A model generated the notes under the pieces. The model was not told where the DNA came from. It saw only the letters and a list, made by a program, of their open reading frames with translations, and searched no databases. A DNA stretch of 40,352 bases. It comes from Proteobacteria bacterium UBA1148. Lineage in GTDB: Bacteria > Pseudomonadota > Gammaproteobacteria > Steroidobacterales > Rariloculaceae. The stretch is from positions 1 to 40,352 of the forward strand of contig DBZY01000039.1 of the NCBI GenBank assembly GCA_002311835.1, written 5' to 3'. Below are positions 38,461-40,352 of this stretch, piece after piece. Position 1 is the first letter of the stretch. Each line of letters starts with the position of its first letter. The position numbers and the translations under genes were made by a program.

Positions 38461-39510
38461 ATGCTCGTGAAATATCTAGTAATCTTTATCATGGTTATAG
38501 CATTTATCGCACCTGTTTCCAGTCATCATAGCGATGCTGGTCTAGATATGGATTCGTTGGTGACTTTCGAGGGCATAGTCACCGAATTTAGTTGGAGGAA
38601 TCCGCATGTCTACCTCACTGTTGAGACTACGAATGAGAGTGGCGAACGGACCGAGTGGACACTGCAAACGGGGTCGATAATAACTCGTACACGCATGGGT
38701 TGGGCGAGTGAATCTTTTTTGGTAGGTGACAATGTCACGGTGCGGGGGCATCCCGCGCGTGATGGACGTCCGTATTTACTGTTGGACTCAATTGAGCAAG
38801 AGGGTGGGGCGGTCTTGGCAACAGTCTTCGAAAGAGACTCAGGAGGGAATCAGCTTGAGGAGTCGATAGCGCCCGTCAGCACATCTACTTTGGAAGGAAA
38901 ATGGCTAACGGATAGATCAAAACTTGTTAATTATCCTGATGATTTTGATGTCTTTTTTAGAACCCAGCTTGTGTTAACTGCGAAAGGAAGAGCTGCTCAA
39001 GCTACATTTAATGAGTTGTCCGATGAAAATCCTGAATCACAGTGCATAGGACGACCAACTCCGGCCATGATTGTTGTAAGCGGCCGTTATCCGCTCCAGA
39101 TTGAATTCAACGCAGATGAGGAGATTGTCCTGATTCGAAGTGAGTACTGGGATGAAGAGCGAACGGTGTATATGGATGGGCGTGAACACCCGGAGAGTAG
39201 AGAGCGTTTCCCTACTGGTCATTCAATTGGCTGGTGGGATGAAGATATTCTGATTGTAGATACCAGAAACTTCACTGATCACCGATCGCCTTATCAAACG
39301 GGCGTTCCCTCGGGAGGTCAGAAACACGTTATTGAGCGATACCAGTTAACCGAAAACGGTACACGGATCGTGGTTGAGTTTATGTTAAAAGATCCAGACT
39401 ATATGGTGGAGCCAATGATTCATAGTCGAGAATTAGTTTATTCTCCGCACGTAGAGATTTTACGATTTGATTGTGATCCAGAATCAACGAGTCGATTTCT
39501 GCCTCAATAG
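38461..39510 (+). CDS. Fusion protein: DUF6152 domain plus PDLQGIW/HVIER-type domain
   Basis: A 349-residue exported protein joining two families that are separate genes at 31969 and 31034/32370. The signal peptide (1-21, APVSS) is followed by HHS, then a DUF6152 domain at about 22-120: GIVTEFSWRNPHVYLTV, GW and VTVRGHPARDG match the stand-alone copy. From about 140 to 345 it resembles the partner family: TLEGKW, CIGRPTPAMI, YMDGREHP, GHSIGWWDEDILIVDTRNFTD (GWWDE at 257-261), KHVIERYQ and LKDPDYMVEP. It lacks the PDLQGIW tryptophan block in its usual form. GGAG sits three bases before ATG 38461 and nine before GTG 38467. Function is unknown. Confidence 0.8.
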   Translation: MLVKYLVIFIMVIAFIAPVSSHHSDAGLDMDSLVTFEGIVTEFSWRNPHVYLTVETTNESGERTEWTLQTGSIITRTRMGWASESFLVGDNVTVRGHPARDGRPYLLLDSIEQEGGAVLATVFERDSGGNQLEESIAPVSTSTLEGKWLTDRSKLVNYPDDFDVFFRTQLVLTAKGRAAQATFNELSDENPESQCIGRPTPAMIVVSGRYPLQIEFNADEEIVLIRSEYWDEERTVYMDGREHPESRERFPTGHSIGWWDEDILIVDTRNFTDHRSPYQTGVPSGGQKHVIERYQLTENGTRIVVEFMLKDPDYMVEPMIHSRELVYSPHVEILRFDCDPESTSRFLPQ

Positions 39511-39517
39511 CTGTATT

Positions 39518-40352
39518 TTAAGGGCTTGCGGTGCTGGGCCTTTCGAGTTGGGGATAGTTAATACCAAGTTGCTCAAGATAAGTGCGGTATCTACTGGGGT
39601 CATAGTAAAGTGGTTCTAGTCTATCTTTAAACTCATTCATGATCGCGATATTTTTCTCAATCGCTGGAGAATCATCCGGTCCAATAAAGGGCGTGTATTG
39701 CACATTCCTAGACTGCTCTTCATTAAAATACCTCCAAGCATCCTCGAGCAGAGATTCATTTTGGTATAAGTCCAGCATAGTTGCGGCAAGGACCTTAGCT
39801 CCTGCTGTTGCACCTTTGTGGGCGATCGGTGTTGCCATGGCCATAGCGCTTGACCAATGATGTCCCTGTAGGCCTCGAACATTAGATGGGAAGCGTAATG
39901 TCACAGTGGGTACTGTCCATGACACGTCACCAATATCATCCGATCCTCCTGATATGGGATCTTCAGGGGGTGTCTGTAGGCCATCGAGTTCTGTTGCTAA
40001 TCCATCTTTCTCCTCCGAATCCATTAGTTTCTGTAGCGCTAAAGCAAACCGCTGATCATCCTCTGACCACTCAGGCAGCCCAACCGCATTGATGTTTTCA
40101 TCCATGGCAAGCGCAATCGGTCTATTAAAATGTCTTGGCCAAGCAGCACCAATAATGCGTCTGGTCATCGAGGTGTCTGTCATCATCGCTGCCCCTTCAG
40201 CAATACGATGTAGCGTGTTGAAATTTTCATTAATACGGTCTGCAGTGATTTCGCGTATGAAATACCAAACGGTTGCAGCGGGCGGTACTACATTAGGCTG
40301 ATCGCCTCCATCAACAATTACGTAGTGGGATCGCTGCAATGGACGCAGATGT
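39518..40352 (-). CDS. AbgB/M20-family amidohydrolase, C-terminal part (runs off the window)
   Basis: The C-terminal 270-odd residues of an M20-type amidohydrolase, probably AbgB-like (p-aminobenzoyl-glutamate or similar amide hydrolysis). The reading frame is open to the last base, so the gene's start is outside; an internal TTG at 40339 is not a believable start. Seen: YVIVDGGDQPNVVPPAATVWYFIRE, which fits the dimerisation domain of the family, SGGSDDIGDVSWTVPTV (a metal-site region) and HHWSSAMAMATPIAHKGATAGAKVLA. Only seven bases separate its stop from the convergent fusion gene. The N-terminal metal ligands and any signal cannot be judged. Confidence 0.85.
   Translation of the reverse strand, partial: HLRPLQRSHYVIVDGGDQPNVVPPAATVWYFIREITADRINENFNTLHRIAEGAAMMTDTSMTRRIIGAAWPRHFNRPIALAMDENINAVGLPEWSEDDQRFALALQKLMDSEEKDGLATELDGLQTPPEDPISGGSDDIGDVSWTVPTVTLRFPSNVRGLQGHHWSSAMAMATPIAHKGATAGAKVLAATMLDLYQNESLLEDAWRYFNEEQSRNVQYTPFIGPDDSPAIEKNIAIMNEFKDRLEPLYYDPSRYRTYLEQLGINYPQLERPSTASP

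Noticed and set aside
1..40352. CRISPR arrays, tRNA or rRNA genes, insertion sequences, integrases, att-like direct repeats
   Set aside because: Looked for by eye over the window; no spaced repeat series, cloverleaf, transposase or recombinase motif was seen.

Overview
The window is a 40.35-kb piece of a bacterial chromosome, most likely from an uncultured, possibly marine, gammaproteobacterium. Gene order supports this: smc-zipA-ligA, then TRZ/ATZ hydrolase-ubiG-phosphatase-SDR back to back with gyrA-serC-(serA)-pheA-aroA-cmk-rpsA-ihfB-lapA-lapB-galU. As I remember the Pseudomonas chromosome, this closely matches it. No tRNA, rRNA, CRISPR array, integrase or transposase was seen, and no stretch longer than 300 bases lacks a gene.

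Layout. (1) 199-6401, plus: SMC condensin, the division protein ZipA and NAD-dependent DNA ligase. (2) 6442-8405, minus: yciB, yciI, bolA and a PpiC-type lipoprotein foldase, convergent with ligA. (3) 8591-11692, plus: an intramembrane site-2 protease, scpA, scpB and rluB. The complete SMC-ScpAB condensin is therefore encoded within 11 kb. (4) 11679-15128, minus: a tightly coupled operon of adenosine-type deaminase, ubiG, a MupP/Gph-like phosphatase and a YciK-like SDR, joined by consecutive ATGA overlaps. (5) 15378-27725, plus: gyrA, serine and aromatic amino acid genes, cmk, rpsA, ihfB, the lapAB LPS-control pair and galU.

(6) From about 27.7 kb to the end, conserved core synteny gives way to accessory metabolism with mixed base composition and many exported proteins. 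It begins with a minus-strand pair: a class III CoA-transferase and a Tat-signal FMN-dependent 2-hydroxyacid dehydrogenase carrying an unexpected CxxCH motif. A divergent RraA/LigK-type aldolase follows. Next is a three-gene operon of small secreted proteins: two of a poorly characterised 'PDLQGIW ... GRWEGNT ... HVIER' family around a DUF6152 protein. The remainder is an NfeD-like protein, a citramalate/isopropylmalate synthase-like enzyme, an exported amidase, a Tat-signal amidohydrolase, a fusion of DUF6152 to the PDLQGIW-type family, and the end of an AbgB/M20-type amidohydrolase running off the window.

The most interesting under-described material is in region 6. The DUF6152/PDLQGIW pair occurs once as adjacent genes and once as a single fused protein. 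Both DUF6152 copies are predicted to start with His-His-Ser after signal cleavage, a possible metal site of the His-brace or amino-terminal His type. The hydroxyacid dehydrogenase may carry covalent heme c. These points are inferences from sequence reading and recalled family patterns; no database search or structure prediction was run.
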